A stretch of 64,000 bases of DNA from CAYFHQ01 sp964342805 (GCA_964342805.1 CAYFHQ010000005.1:1-64000); one strand, 5' to 3'. Positions 51,130 through 60,331 are shown, numbered from the stretch's first letter. The notes: generated from the letters alone by a model not told the origin. Translations and numbers: made by a program.

Positions 51130-52062
51130 TTAAGCATGGGACAAGGCCGGAAACCGGAAGGGTTTATCTGGCATTGGCCCTCTTGGGCGAATAAGTAGGG
51201 TTTGGTCTTCAACCTCAAGCCGTTCTTGACTTATGGTAAGTTGACCCTGGCCATCTGTGTCCCGAAGGGGTTGATATCCAAGGGAAACCCTTTGGGTTTG
51301 GGCAGACAAGAGATGGGGCAAGACCGCATCGATGGTTATGGGGGTTCTTGCAATGACCTCTTGAATGACCAGGTGGCCCTCGTCTTCTTTTTTAACCACG
51401 ATGGCCTCTAATTCTGGCAGGTACCACAAGTGGTCAGCCAACATGTGGTGGCAATAGAACATGATCAAGTGAAGGTCCCCCGACACGCCAATCCCTTGTG
51501 ACTGGGGTAGCCGGTGGGCAATTAGGTCGACCATGAGCTCATGGTCTTCCTTGGAAGACAGGTTTAGTTTTCGTCCTTGAGACAGTGGCAATTTCAGGTT
51601 TTCCTTGTAGCGTGCCAGGTCTTCCCGTCCTATCCCATAGGTATATTCCCCATATGGGGTCATGTCAAACTGCAAATACAGGTCCAAGGCTAAATCGTTG
51701 CCAAAGAGGTAAATGAGGTCCACTTGGTTTTCCCATTCCTCCATAACGCCATAGAGGAGTTTATAGGCCAAGCCTTGTTTCCGGTGGGCTTTTGCCGTCA
51801 TGACCGTACCAATTTGTATGGCCGAGTAGGTCTGCCCCTCCCACTGGAGGTACATTTTGTTGACCGACACATTGGCTATGATCTCCTCTCCTATGCGGAA
51901 GGAGTAGGGAATGTAGGCGTCGGTCCAGTAGCCCTTTTCATACCAGGGCTCAAAGTCTATGCCAAAGGTGGCCTTGGCCAATTCATTGAAACTCTTTCGA
52001 AGGATAGGGTCGTCTTTGTAGTCTTTGATAAAGCGCATGGTTTGATCACTATGGTCTGTCAT
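51130..52062 (-). CDS. Two-part GNAT acetyltransferase (Eis-like)
   Basis: A 310-residue protein whose first half is a GNAT domain; CoA-binding motif A is AIQIGTVMTAKAHRKQGLAY, split over residues 78-97. The second half is a divergent GNAT-like or sterol-carrier-like domain, as in the Eis group of acetyltransferases. The acceptor is unknown. It overlaps the DUF454 gene by 14 bases, so the two are cotranscribed. An internal ATG eight codons in is an alternative start. Confidence 0.82.
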   Translation of the reverse strand: MTDHSDQTMRFIKDYKDDPILRKSFNELAKATFGIDFEPWYEKGYWTDAYIPYSFRIGEEIIANVSVNKMYLQWEGQTYSAIQIGTVMTAKAHRKQGLAYKLLYGVMEEWENQVDLIYLFGNDLALDLYLQFDMTPYGEYTYGIGREDLARYKENLKLPLSQGRKLNLSSKEDHELMVDLIAHRLPQSQGIGVSGDLHLIMFYCHHMLADHLWYLPELEAIVVKKEDEGHLVIQEVIARTPITIDAVLPHLLSAQTQRVSLGYQPLRDTDGQGQLTISQERLEVEDQTLLIRPRGPMPDKPFRFPALSHA

Positions 52063-52468
52063 TTTGGCCTGCCTTCCCCCTTACTTGTTCACCATTGGTG
52101 GACGTTTGGTCTGGAGTTTTCCTAGTGGCAATGTAAATAGAAACCACCAATGCTGTTGCCAATAAAAAGCCCCGTACAGGCCACTTGTCTACAAAAAATA
52201 TCACAGAAGACCCAATGGTCAGCCAAATAAGTCCAATGGCCCTGACCTTGGTCTTTTGGGGAATGCCCCTGCCGGAAACGATGTCTGACACATAGGGGGC
52301 GAGGCGTTCGTTGGTCATAATATAGGTGTACATTTTCTCACTGCTCCGGACAAAGCACCATAGGGACACCAGAAGAAAGGGTGTAGTGGGGAGGAGGGGA
52401 AGAAATATCCCTGCTACTCCCAGAACCAAGGTGATGGTTCCGATGAGCATAAGAATTGCTTTTTTCAT
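52049..52468 (-). CDS. DUF454 (YbaN) membrane protein
   Basis: A 139-residue inner-membrane protein of the YbaN/DUF454 family; function unknown. The family core is GVAGIFLPLLPTTPFLLVSLWCF, split over residues 19-41, with charged residues and another hydrophobic pair (AIGLIWLTIGSSVIFF; GFLLATALVVSIYIATR) after it. About four membrane segments. The 3' end overlaps the acetyltransferase. Confidence 0.88.
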   Translation of the reverse strand: MKKAILMLIGTITLVLGVAGIFLPLLPTTPFLLVSLWCFVRSSEKMYTYIMTNERLAPYVSDIVSGRGIPQKTKVRAIGLIWLTIGSSVIFFVDKWPVRGFLLATALVVSIYIATRKTPDQTSTNGEQVRGKAGQNDRP

Positions 52469-52581
52469 GGTTTCTCTTTTCTGTCGTTGGTCTGCCTTTT
52501 TTCATCATACCATTGATGTAAGTCAATGTGCCATGGAAGAAATGCGCTTATACTGAATGCAAGAACACGTAACCTTACCCA

Positions 52582-53010
52582 CTACTTATACTGCTTGACC
52601 GCAGAGGTCAGTTTGTACTCAGCGTATTGTAGCAGCCTGTCCATGATTTGGTTGAGTTCTACTTGACTCCGGCTTTCCACCTTCATCATGTAACAACCGT
52701 CTCCACTGATCCGGTATAGTTCGGTAATCTGATCACTGGCCTCCACCATTTGAATAAACTTCCGGTGTTCGCCGGACGTCAGTATAATGGTAAGGTAGTC
52801 AATCCGTTTTGCTTCTTTATACTGGTCATGGACATTTGCGTGAAATCCCGTGATGACTTGGTTGTCCACCAAACGGCGCACTCTCTCGCCTACGGCCTGG
52901 CCGGTTAAATGGATCTCTTCGCCGATCTCCCGCCACTGCATGCGGGCATTCTTTTTAAGCATGTCCAGGATTTTCCGATCAATTTCGTCAATTTCATAGG
53001 GTTTTGTCAT
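52582..53010 (-). CDS. Lrp/AsnC-family transcriptional regulator
   Basis: A 142-residue feast/famine regulator. The N-terminal HTH is typical: IDEIDRKILDMLKKNARMQW, then GEEIHLTGQAVGERVRRLVD. The C-terminal RAM ligand domain includes VEASDQITELYRISGDGCYMMKV. I chose the ATG at 53010 for its AAAGGGG site; the frame runs 18 codons further upstream through the operator. A perfect palindrome lies between it and the divergent metallo-hydrolase gene. Confidence 0.9.
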   Translation of the reverse strand: MTKPYEIDEIDRKILDMLKKNARMQWREIGEEIHLTGQAVGERVRRLVDNQVITGFHANVHDQYKEAKRIDYLTIILTSGEHRKFIQMVEASDQITELYRISGDGCYMMKVESRSQVELNQIMDRLLQYAEYKLTSAVKQYK

Positions 53011-53056
53011 AAATGGCCCCTTTCTCTTTACCCTTAATATACCACGGTGGGGGGCT

Positions 53057-53073
53057 ACTTTCACCGTGAAAGT
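53057..53073. promoter_or_regulatory. Palindromic site between lrp-type gene and metallo-hydrolase
   Basis: ACTTTCACCGTGAAAGT is a perfect 17-bp palindrome in a 155-bp divergent promoter region. A nearly identical 15-bp core recurs at 58591-58605 before another metallo-beta-lactamase-fold gene, so it may be the site of the adjacent Lrp-type regulator. Confidence 0.55.
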
Positions 53074-53165
53074 GAATGTTCCCGATCCCTTCTCGGCGAG
53101 GCAGGCCTAAGCCCTATACTGAAGGTACAAGACACCTGCACAGGCAGAAACGAAAGGAGAACCAC

Positions 53166-53934
53166 ATGCAGTTTACCCACATTCGACAAGGAAGCCACTA
53201 CTTCACTTATAAAGGAAAGAAGTTTCTTGTGGACCCGGTTTTTGCCGGCAAGGGCACCATGTCTTCCATGCCAAGGCCATCACTAAGGAGAAGAACCCCC
53301 TGCGCCCCTACCCTTTTCCTTTGATTTTGTGAAAGACCTGGACGGCGTTTTCATTACCCATACCCACTTTGACCATTTTGATGACGAGGCCATCCGCCTC
53401 CTACCCAAGGATCTGGAGATCTTCTGCGCCCCCCACGATGTGAAAAAGATCCGTAAGGCTGGTTTTACCAAGATCACTGCCATTGACGGCTCCGCCATTC
53501 TTTACGGAGACATTCAAGTGAAGACGGCTGGTGGTAAGCATGGCACCGGTGTCGCTGGTAAGCTCATGGGCAAGAACACGGGCTATGTGCTCAAGGACAT
53601 GGCCCAGCAAAAGGAGGAACCTTCTTTATATATTGTTGGTGATTCCATTTGGTGTGAGGATGTCGCCCAGACCATCACCAGGGAAAAACCAGAAGTTATT
53701 ACCCTGTTTGCCGGAGCGGCCCGACTCCCCTTTGGCAAGGCCATCACCATGGATACTGGAGACATTGAGCAATTGGCCCTGGCCCAACCCAAGGCCAAGG
53801 TGGTTGCCACTCACATGGACACTTGGAGCCACTGCTTCTTGACCCGTGACAAATTGAAGTCTTTCCTTAAGGACAAGATCTATAAGAACCGGGTTCTGAT
53901 TCCAAATGACGGCGACTCCTTTGTAATCAATTGA
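53166..53934 (+). pseudogene. Metallo-beta-lactamase-fold hydrolase with two one-base deletions
   Basis: An UlaG/YtkL-type metal-dependent hydrolase of about 256 residues, now in three frames. The first begins MQFTHIRQGSHYFTYKGKKF and derails near 53270. A middle frame reads KAITKEKNPLRPYPFPL. The third begins DFVKDLDGVFITHTHFDHFD, with the metal motif HTHFDH, and continues GGKHGTG, VGDSIW and ATHMDTWSHCF to the stop. CCAAGG for CCAAAGG and TTGATT for TTGGATT explain both shifts. A product from the internal ATG at 53329 would lack the first strands. Confidence 0.82.
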
Positions 53935-54132
53935 TCAACTTTTTACCCTGCCATAATTCTCCATGCGGCATGGGCTTTTGTTTGGGTATGATAGGATTAC
54001 GCTTTCACATCCACCCATCTAATAAACTCCCTCCATTGTATCCAGTTAAATGAAGTAAAGTCCCGGTCTGTTCATGATTAAACCCCTTGTATAAGTCATT
54101 TCCAATCCGTCTAGCAAAAGTTTGTCGAATCC

Positions 54133-54161
54133 TTGACAATCATTCTCAGAGGGAATATAAT
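54133..54161 (+). promoter_or_regulatory. Feo operon promoter with Fur-like box
   Basis: TTGACA (54133-54138) and TATAAT (54156-54161) with 17-base spacing, both perfect. TGACAATCATTCTCA (54134-54148) matches the Fur 7-1-7 box TGATAATNATTATCA at all but two positions and overlaps the -35, so iron-loaded Fur should block it. Confidence 0.8.
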
Positions 54162-54222
54162 CAACGTGTTAACCGAGGCAAACTTTTTCGGACAAGCAAA
54201 AGAAAGGGCCAAGGACAAGGCA

Positions 54223-54600
54223 ATGGGTCATACAGAATCAATCGAAATGTATTTAGAAACTGTATATATTCTGGAGAAAAGTCACGGCCATGCCCACGTA
54301 GTGGACATCGCCAAGTACCTAGGAGTTTCAAAGCCGAGTGTTTCAAAAGCCATGAAGGTTTTGAAAGGAAAGGGACTGATCCACCAGGAGGCCTATGGAA
54401 GTATTACACTCAGTCCTGAAGGGCTGGAACGGTCAAAGAAGATCTACCGGGAACACCAAATGATTGCCCAATTTTTGCAACACTCATTGGGCTTGTCACC
54501 GGAAGACGCTTCGTCCAACGCTTGCAAAATGGAACATGTACTCAACAACACCATGATCGAAGCCATAACGGCTTACTTGGTAAAAAACAGTCTACAATAG
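54223..54600 (+). CDS. DtxR/MntR-family metal-dependent regulator
   Basis: A 125-residue iron- or manganese-responsive repressor. It starts MGHTESIEMYLETVYILE, standard for the family, then HVVDIAKYLGVSKPSVSKAM as the helix-turn-helix. The dimerisation and metal region follows with HQMIAQFL and CKMEHVLNNTM. It is shorter than DtxR and lacks the SH3-like domain. The ATG at 54223 is chosen by homology; the only longer start lies within the promoter. First gene of the feo operon, 17 bases before feoA. Confidence 0.88.
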   Translation: MGHTESIEMYLETVYILEKSHGHAHVVDIAKYLGVSKPSVSKAMKVLKGKGLIHQEAYGSITLSPEGLERSKKIYREHQMIAQFLQHSLGLSPEDASSNACKMEHVLNNTMIEAITAYLVKNSLQ

Positions 54601-54617
54601 AAACCGGAGGAATATCC

Positions 54618-54899
54618 ATGGAAAATGTGTTAAATGGCCAAGTGTATAAGAATGTATCCCAAACGGGCGGGTATTCAGAAATGATCAAAAATTTATCCCA
54701 GGGCGAGTTGAACACAACCTACCTTATAAAAGAAATTAATACAAACGACGCAGAGTTAGAAGGCTTCCTTTTCACATTGGGCTGCTATGCAGGTGAAGAG
54801 ATCACCATCATTTCCAAGCTGGCTGAAAACTATGTCATTTCCGTGAAAGATGCGCGATACAGCATTGACGAGGAATTGGCCCAGGCTATCGTCATATAG
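54618..54899 (+). CDS. feoA: FeoA-domain protein
   Basis: A 93-residue FeoA, an SH3-like cytosolic partner of FeoB in Fe(II) uptake. After a leader of about 20 residues, the domain has the usual order: LSQGELNTTYLIKEINTND, FLFTLGCYAGEEITIISKL and a final ARYSIDEELAQAIVI. GGAGG lies 7 bases before the ATG. The 137-base gap to feoB holds two matching inverted repeats. Confidence 0.9.
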   Translation: MENVLNGQVYKNVSQTGGYSEMIKNLSQGELNTTYLIKEINTNDAELEGFLFTLGCYAGEEITIISKLAENYVISVKDARYSIDEELAQAIVI

Positions 54900-54917
54900 C
54901 CTTTGGTTTCGTCTGTA

Positions 54918-55011
54918 AGTTAGCTTTTGCTAACTTGAAATTATATTTTTTACTTTTTTACTAAACAAAAGAGGTTCATTTTTTTACGTACATAGTTAGC
55001 CTCCACTAACT
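54918..55011 (+). promoter_or_regulatory. Paired AGTTAG-N6-CTAACT sites before feoB
   Basis: AGTTAGCTTTTGCTAACT (54918-54935) and AGTTAGCCTCCACTAACT (54994-55011) share both half-sites and the 6-base spacing, 76 bases apart. They resemble the dyads bound by DtxR-family repressors and probably let the operon's own regulator control feoB separately. The first could also form a small transcript hairpin. Confidence 0.65.
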
Positions 55012-55036
55012 TATCTTACATACGAGGAGGGTTTAT

Positions 55037-57040
55037 ATGAAGGTAGCATTAACTGGTAATCCCAACAGCGGGAAAACCACCTTATTCAATGCTATAACAG
55101 GTCGAATTGAACATGTCGGCAACTGGGCAGGGGTAACTGTTGAGAAAAAAGAAGGTCAGATTAAAGAAAGCCTAAACAAAACAGGTCAGTCCATTACTGC
55201 TGTCGATCTACCGGGTGCATATTCCATGTCCCCATTTACATCTGAAGAATGCATTACAAGAGACTTCGTCAAAACTGAGAATCCAGACGTGATCATCAAC
55301 ATTGTTGACGCGACGAACCTTAGCCGAAGCCTATTCTTCACAACACAACTTCTAGAACTCAACATTCCAGTGGTTGTTGCCCTAAACAAAAGTGATTTAA
55401 CAAAGAAAAAAGAAAACACCATTGACGTTGTAAAACTAAGCAAGCAGCTGGGTTGCCCAGTTATCGAAACCGTTTCTACTAAGGGTAGCGACAATGGTCT
55501 TCAAAAGCTGATCACTCAGGTTTCTACAGTGGCCGGCAAGGGTCAAACAGCACCTTTTGAAACAAAAGGCGTAAACATGGCTGACCGTGAGTCTGTAAAA
55601 GCTTCTGACAAGAAGCGTTTTGACTTCGTCAAAGGTATTGTTTCTAAAGTTGAAGACCGCAAGGTTGCAAGCAATAAGCAAACGTTACAAGACGCGGCTG
55701 ACCGTATTCTTGCAAACCGTTTCTTAGGTCTTCCAATCTTTGCAGTCATCATGTGGGCTGTATTCGCCATTTCCCAGGAACACGTTGGTCCCTTCCTAGC
55801 AGACATCCTTGTTGGCTGGATTGATGGTCTAAACGAGGTTGTTGCGGGTATGCTAGGCGAGTCTGTTTCCCCAGTACTTAGCGCTATTCTACTTGATGGT
55901 ATTATCGGTGGTGTGGGTGCCGTAGTCGGTTTCCTTCCTCTGATCATGGTTCTATTCTTCCTCCTGGCTCTTTTAGAAGACTGCGGTTACATGGCGCGTG
56001 TTGCTGTAATCATGGATCGTTTCTTCAAGCGTGTAGGTCTATCTGGTAAGTCGATCATTCCTATGGTTATTGGTACGGGTTGTGCCATCCCTGGTGTTAT
56101 GGCAACACGTACGATCAGAAACGAGCGTCAGCGTCGTACAACGGCAATGCTAACACCATTTATGCCTTGTGGTGCCAAACTTCCTGTAATTGCCCTGTTT
56201 GCAGGCGTATTCTTCGACGACGCAGCATGGGTAGGTACCTCCATGTACTTCTTAGGTATTGCCATCATTATCCTAGGGGCCCTAATAGTTGTACGTATTA
56301 CAGGTGAGAAAAATGTACGTTCCTACTTCATTATAGAACTTCCTGAATACCGTTTCCCAAGCATCAAGCGTGCAACGGTTTCAATGTTCTCCCGCGCTAA
56401 GGCCTTCATTATCAAAGCAAGTACAATTATCCTGTTAAGTAACACGGTTATACAAATCATGCAGACATTCAACTGGCAGTTCCAGGTTGTTGCTGAAAAT
56501 GCACAGAACACGTCTATTCTTGCGTCCATCGCTTCTCCATTCGCTTTCCTTTTAGTACCACTAGGTTTTGGCTTATGGCAGCTAGCAGCAGCGGCAATCA
56601 CTGGCTTCATTGCTAAGGAAAACGTAGTTGGCACTCTAGCCGTTGTTTACTCCATAACAAACTTCATTGACACAGAAGAATTTATCCTTATTAGTGGTCA
56701 GGCTGACGTTGCTAGCATCATGGGGATAACGTCTGTAGCTGCACTTGCTTACCTCATGTTCAACCTCTTCACACCACCTTGCTTTGCTGCAATCGGTGCC
56801 ATGAACTCTGAAATGGAAAGCAAGAAATGGCTATGGGGCGGCCTCGGCTTCCAGTTTGGTATGGGCTATACAGTGGCATTCCTAACCTACCAGATCGGTA
56901 CTCTTGTAACGACTGGTTCCATTGGAACTGGTTTTGTACCTGGACTAATCGTTGTTGCAGCTTTTGGTGCAACTGTCGTACTCTTAATGAGAAAAGGTGA
57001 CGAACAAGCTCGTCTAAAGCTTGCAAAGGCTAAGGCCTAA
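55037..57040 (+). CDS. feoB: Fe(II) transporter FeoB
   Basis: A 667-residue FeoB, the membrane channel for ferrous iron. The N-terminal G domain has GNPNSGKT (residues 7-14), DLPGAYS, and NKSD, with switch region GNWAGVTVEKKEG. A helical spacer follows to about residue 230, then two Gate domains; the first contains GTGCAIPGVMATRTIRNERQ and FMPCGAKLPVIALF, the second GFIAKENVVGTLAVVY and LFTPPCFAAIGAM. The end is short and Lys-rich. GAGGAGG precedes the ATG. Complete and intact. Confidence 0.96.
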   Translation: MKVALTGNPNSGKTTLFNAITGRIEHVGNWAGVTVEKKEGQIKESLNKTGQSITAVDLPGAYSMSPFTSEECITRDFVKTENPDVIINIVDATNLSRSLFFTTQLLELNIPVVVALNKSDLTKKKENTIDVVKLSKQLGCPVIETVSTKGSDNGLQKLITQVSTVAGKGQTAPFETKGVNMADRESVKASDKKRFDFVKGIVSKVEDRKVASNKQTLQDAADRILANRFLGLPIFAVIMWAVFAISQEHVGPFLADILVGWIDGLNEVVAGMLGESVSPVLSAILLDGIIGGVGAVVGFLPLIMVLFFLLALLEDCGYMARVAVIMDRFFKRVGLSGKSIIPMVIGTGCAIPGVMATRTIRNERQRRTTAMLTPFMPCGAKLPVIALFAGVFFDDAAWVGTSMYFLGIAIIILGALIVVRITGEKNVRSYFIIELPEYRFPSIKRATVSMFSRAKAFIIKASTIILLSNTVIQIMQTFNWQFQVVAENAQNTSILASIASPFAFLLVPLGFGLWQLAAAAITGFIAKENVVGTLAVVYSITNFIDTEEFILISGQADVASIMGITSVAALAYLMFNLFTPPCFAAIGAMNSEMESKKWLWGGLGFQFGMGYTVAFLTYQIGTLVTTGSIGTGFVPGLIVVAAFGATVVLLMRKGDEQARLKLAKAKA

Positions 57041-57054
57041 GATAGGAGTTTACT

Positions 57055-57234
57055 ATGGGAAATCTAATTGTAGTCGGAGTTATCGTTCTGATCATTTCTG
57101 GTTCGATTGCAAAGATCGTAAGCGAGAAGCGTAAGGGTGTAAAGTGCGTCGGTTGTCCTTCAAGCGGTGGTCAGCCCTTGAAAAAAAAAGATTGCTGTTG
57201 CAACAGTGACGCTTTCCCGATTGTGAACAAGTAA
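57055..57234 (+). CDS. FeoB-associated Cys-rich membrane protein
   Basis: A 59-residue protein of the FeoB-associated Cys-rich type. One N-terminal membrane helix (NLIVVGVIVLIISGSIAKIV) is followed by a basic stretch and CVGCPSSGG, then KKKDCCCNSD. The cysteines could hand on or protect ferrous iron at the membrane. TAGGAG lies before the ATG and the start is 14 bases after feoB, so it is the last gene of the operon. Confidence 0.9.
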   Translation: MGNLIVVGVIVLIISGSIAKIVSEKRKGVKCVGCPSSGGQPLKKKDCCCNSDAFPIVNK

Positions 57235-57251
57235 TCACCCCCAAAACATAC

Positions 57252-57287
57252 AAAATCCCCAGAGGCAATTGCTTTGGGGATTTTTTT
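57252..57287 (+). terminator. Terminator of the feo operon
   Basis: Arms AATCCCCA and TGGGGATT with a 13-base loop, followed by seven T. Confidence 0.85.
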
Positions 57288-57315
57288 GTCTATTCCTACG
57301 GGTCCAGGCTAGGCC

Positions 57316-58440
57316 CTACTTGTCCATGTCTCCATGGGCCACCACCTGGTTCCTGAAGGTGTCTTTGGCCCTGTACAAGGCCCTATCCGCTAGTTTTGAC
57401 ATGTCTACCAAGGAAGTCACCCCGTCGTTTACTGAGCCACTGATCAAAAAGGACAAAGAGTATGGCGGTCATGGCCATGCCCAAAATAGCAATAAAGACG
57501 GCATTCCAAAGGGCCCTTTGGTAGGTTTCTCTCACGCTGGCCCTCTCCTCGCTTATCAGGAGGTCCACGTCGTCCAGGTGGACTCCGGTTGCCACTACCC
57601 AGTCATAGGGCTCATATAACTTGGCATAACTCAACTTATGGGAGATTCGGTCTGAACGGAGTTCTTTGAAATAGTACTCATAATATAGTTGACCCGACGC
57701 GTTAATTCCGTCCAGTTCTACCTGATAGGGTCGGTTGCCCTGGACGTCTTCCAGGTCTGTTGATAAGTAGGCCCCCTCAGTGCCGGGCAAACTGGGGTGG
57801 ATACGGCGAATGGCATAGTCGTCCCCACCTTCGTAGTTTTGGATTTCATTGACCCATACATAACCGTCGTCTTGATAAACTTCATAATGGAGGCGGTAGG
57901 CAGTTCGTGCCTTGACCTGGTCGCCAATGGTTTGGCTGGTTACCCCAATGAGGATGACGTGCCCTAGGTAGTCTAGGGCTTGTTCACTTCAACAATGGAA
58001 ACCAAGACACCGGAGTCCGGAAGGTCTAAGTCATAATTGAACCGGTCTGTGATTTTTCCACTTGCCTGGTCAAAAATGACGACGCCTATGTCAGCTTCAT
58101 GGGCAGTCACTGTTTTGAGGTGGGCCTTGATGTCTTCCAAAGACGCTTTGGCAGCCACATGGGCAAGGGCGTCCCTGTAGAGCGTGGCTACTGCGTCACC
58201 CTTTTCCTTGGCAATAAGGTCCCTCTCCACCTCAATATGCTGGATGGTATTGTCTACAATACTCTTGATATGGAGTTTTTTCATTCGAATGCTGCGATTG
58301 GCCAACTGCTCCACTTGAGCCTCCCCATTCACGCGGATGACGCGTAAATAGACCGCTGAGAGGATCACAATCAGCAGGAGAGCAATGAGCAGGGTGCCCA
58401 GGTAATATCGTTGTCGTATACGGGTTTTGCGAATATCCAT
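57316..58440 (-). pseudogene. Cache-sensor diguanylate cyclase with GGDEF domain deleted
   Basis: A membrane sensor in pieces. The first frame (start 58440, MDIRKTRIRQRYYLG) has a membrane helix and part of a Cache domain and stops at 57973. Another frame continues from about 57987 through the rest of the sensor (YEVYQDDGYVWVNEI; YAKLYEPYDWVVATGVHLDD) and a second membrane helix, ending at 57383. Just after WLSKRRG a different frame reads GVTSLVDMSKLADRALYRAK, the very end of a GGDEF domain, with a stop at 57316. About 120 residues of the GGDEF core are gone. No cyclase activity is possible. Confidence 0.75.
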
Positions 58441-58590
58441 GGCGGCTCCTTTTTCTGTCATGTCACACTTATACCCGGTGCTAGACCCCATTACCAATGA
58501 GAATTATCCTCTTTCATCGCATGAATGGACCCCCAGAGAGGTATATATGTCTAGGTGTTCGTACAAAGGAGGATGAAATTTGTCCCCTTC

Positions 58591-58605
58591 CTTTCACCAT
58601 GAAAG
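58591..58605 (+). promoter_or_regulatory. Copy of the CTTTCACC-type palindrome
   Basis: CTTTCACCATGAAAG differs at one position from the centre of the palindrome at 53057-53073, and lies 79 bases before the glyoxalase-II-like gene. Possible common regulator site. Confidence 0.45.
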
Positions 58606-58683
58606 CAAAAGAACCAAGCTGCTTCTCCATGGAAGTCACCTCGTCAGTATAATGAATACAGGAAGAATGAAATGAGGTGGACC

Positions 58684-59490
58684 ATGAAGAAGATTTTATT
58701 GTTGGGGGAGATCCCCGTGAACTGCTATATCATTGAAGACCAGGGCAAGTGTTATATTGTTGATCCTGGCTATGAAAAAGACAAACTGGTGGACTTTGTC
58801 GGCTCACTGGGCCTAGAAGTGGTGGGTATCCTCCTGACCCATGGCCACATTGACCATATCGGGGCCCTCCATGCCTATGACGTCCCCATTTACATGCACA
58901 AGGACGAGTTCGGCATTTTTATGAACAACCATAACAATGGCTTTGCCTACTACGGTAAGACCCACCCCTATGAGGTGGCTGATTTGAACCTGGTTCTCAT
59001 GGATGAGGACACAGAGATCCTGCTCAATGACCGGGCTATTGAAGTGATTCACACACCTGGTCACACCAAGGGCTGTGTCTGCTTCAAGTGGGGGGACGAC
59101 CTTTATACTGGCGACACCCTCTTTAAGGGGTCTGTGGGACGTTGGGACTTTCCAACCGGCAAACAAAAAGTCCTCCGTCACTCCATCTTGGACCTGGTTG
59201 ACCGCTTTGGGGACTCCGTGCGAATCCATCCAGCCCACGGAGAGTCCTCCACCATTGGTGAGGAAAAACGGTCCAACTCCTACATTCAGTTTTGGTCTAT
59301 CTCTGGTGGCCTGATCCCACCGGAATCCCCACAAGAAGGGGCCTTTTTAGAGGCCAAGGAGGCCATTGACCAGGAAGACTTCCAGCAAGGCCTGGACCAA
59401 CTCATGGCCCTTGAGCAGGCTGGCTACCGCCACCCCATGTTACCCATGTATGCCTCTTATGCTCGGACCATGATTCAAGAAAAACAGTAA
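58684..59490 (+). CDS. Glyoxalase-II-like metallo-beta-lactamase-fold hydrolase
   Basis: A 268-residue hydrolase. The metal-binding motif THGHIDHIG (residues 53-61) and the later HTPGHTKG, YTGDTLF and HPAHGESS are complete, so a dinuclear metal site is expected. The main domain ends near residue 205 and is followed by about 60 helical residues that look like a TPR-type extension (FQQGLDQLMALEQAGY). Likely a thioesterase such as hydroxyacylglutathione hydrolase-like, but the substrate is unknown. I start at the ATG with GAGGTGG upstream. Confidence 0.88.
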   Translation: MKKILLLGEIPVNCYIIEDQGKCYIVDPGYEKDKLVDFVGSLGLEVVGILLTHGHIDHIGALHAYDVPIYMHKDEFGIFMNNHNNGFAYYGKTHPYEVADLNLVLMDEDTEILLNDRAIEVIHTPGHTKGCVCFKWGDDLYTGDTLFKGSVGRWDFPTGKQKVLRHSILDLVDRFGDSVRIHPAHGESSTIGEEKRSNSYIQFWSISGGLIPPESPQEGAFLEAKEAIDQEDFQQGLDQLMALEQAGYRHPMLPMYASYARTMIQEKQ

Positions 59491-59497
59491 AACACAC

Positions 59498-59565
59498 AAA
59501 AGGACAAGACACGGTTTCAAGTGGCCATATAGGCCTTGAAAGGGTGCTTGTCCTTTTCTTTTTTT
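59498..59565 (+). terminator. Terminator of the metallo-hydrolase gene
   Basis: Arms AAAAGGACAAG and CTTGTCCTTTT enclosing TTTCAAG/CTTGAAA and GGCC/GGCC, then a long T tract. Confidence 0.85.
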
Positions 59566-59752
59566 GCGCATTTTCATGTATCCTGTGTGAATTTGAGCAG
59601 GTTCTCGGATGTGTGTAAATACCTGCAAATCCATTGACCTGGTCCAGGACTTGGTTTTATACTACAATCATAATATTTGAGCAAGTGCGCATCTTTGAAT
59701 ATATGTCCAAATTTACGATTTGCGTACTTGATCCTAGCAAAGGAGTAGACCC

Positions 59753-60331
59753 ATGAAAACAACCATTATTCTTGCCCACCCTTGGCATGGAAGTTTTAAT
59801 AAGGCCATTCTGGACACCACTCTGGCCCAGTTAAAAAAGCGCAATAAGGCCTATCAGGTCATTGACCTAAATATGGACAACTTTGACCCAGTATTGGGAG
59901 AAGGAGACCTAGCCCTATTTTCCAAGGGGCAATACAAGGACCCCCAAGTGGGCGCCTACCAAAACATGCTCAAGGAGTCAGACGAAGTGGTCTTTATCTT
60001 CCCCATTTGGTGGTTTGACGCACCCGCCATTCTTAAGGGATTTTTAGACAAGGTCATGCTAAAAGACTTTGCCTACACAGAGGCCTCCACTGGTCTTAAA
60101 GGACTGCTAACCCATGTCCAGCGGACCACGGTCATTACAACGTCCGAAGTGCCTACTTGGTACTTGAAGTTCTTGTCTGGTAACCCCATTCAGGCTACCT
60201 TTATACGTCGGACCTTACATGGTATTGGCCTCAAGAACGCCAAATGGATCAACAGCGACTACACCTCCACTGGTAAGGCGAGCAAGCGGAAGCGATTTTT
60301 GGATCGAATTTCAGCGCGGTTTGCTGTGTAG
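59753..60331 (+). CDS. Flavodoxin-fold NAD(P)H oxidoreductase
   Basis: A 192-residue quinone reductase of the KefF/YwrO/MdaB type. The start TIILAHPWHGSFNKAILDTT forms the FMN phosphate loop, and VFIFPIWWFDAPAILKGFLD is the signature of the family. TGLKGLLTHVQRTTVITTSE follows. It transfers two electrons from NAD(P)H to quinones or similar electrophiles. AAGGAG precedes the ATG. Single gene with its own terminator. Confidence 0.9.
   Translation: MKTTIILAHPWHGSFNKAILDTTLAQLKKRNKAYQVIDLNMDNFDPVLGEGDLALFSKGQYKDPQVGAYQNMLKESDEVVFIFPIWWFDAPAILKGFLDKVMLKDFAYTEASTGLKGLLTHVQRTTVITTSEVPTWYLKFLSGNPIQATFIRRTLHGIGLKNAKWINSDYTSTGKASKRKRFLDRISARFAV

Noticed and set aside
54166..54222. Longer DtxR-type protein starting at an upstream GTG or within the promoter
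   Set aside because: The extra residues have no family similarity and the earliest start overlaps the -35 and -10 hexamers.
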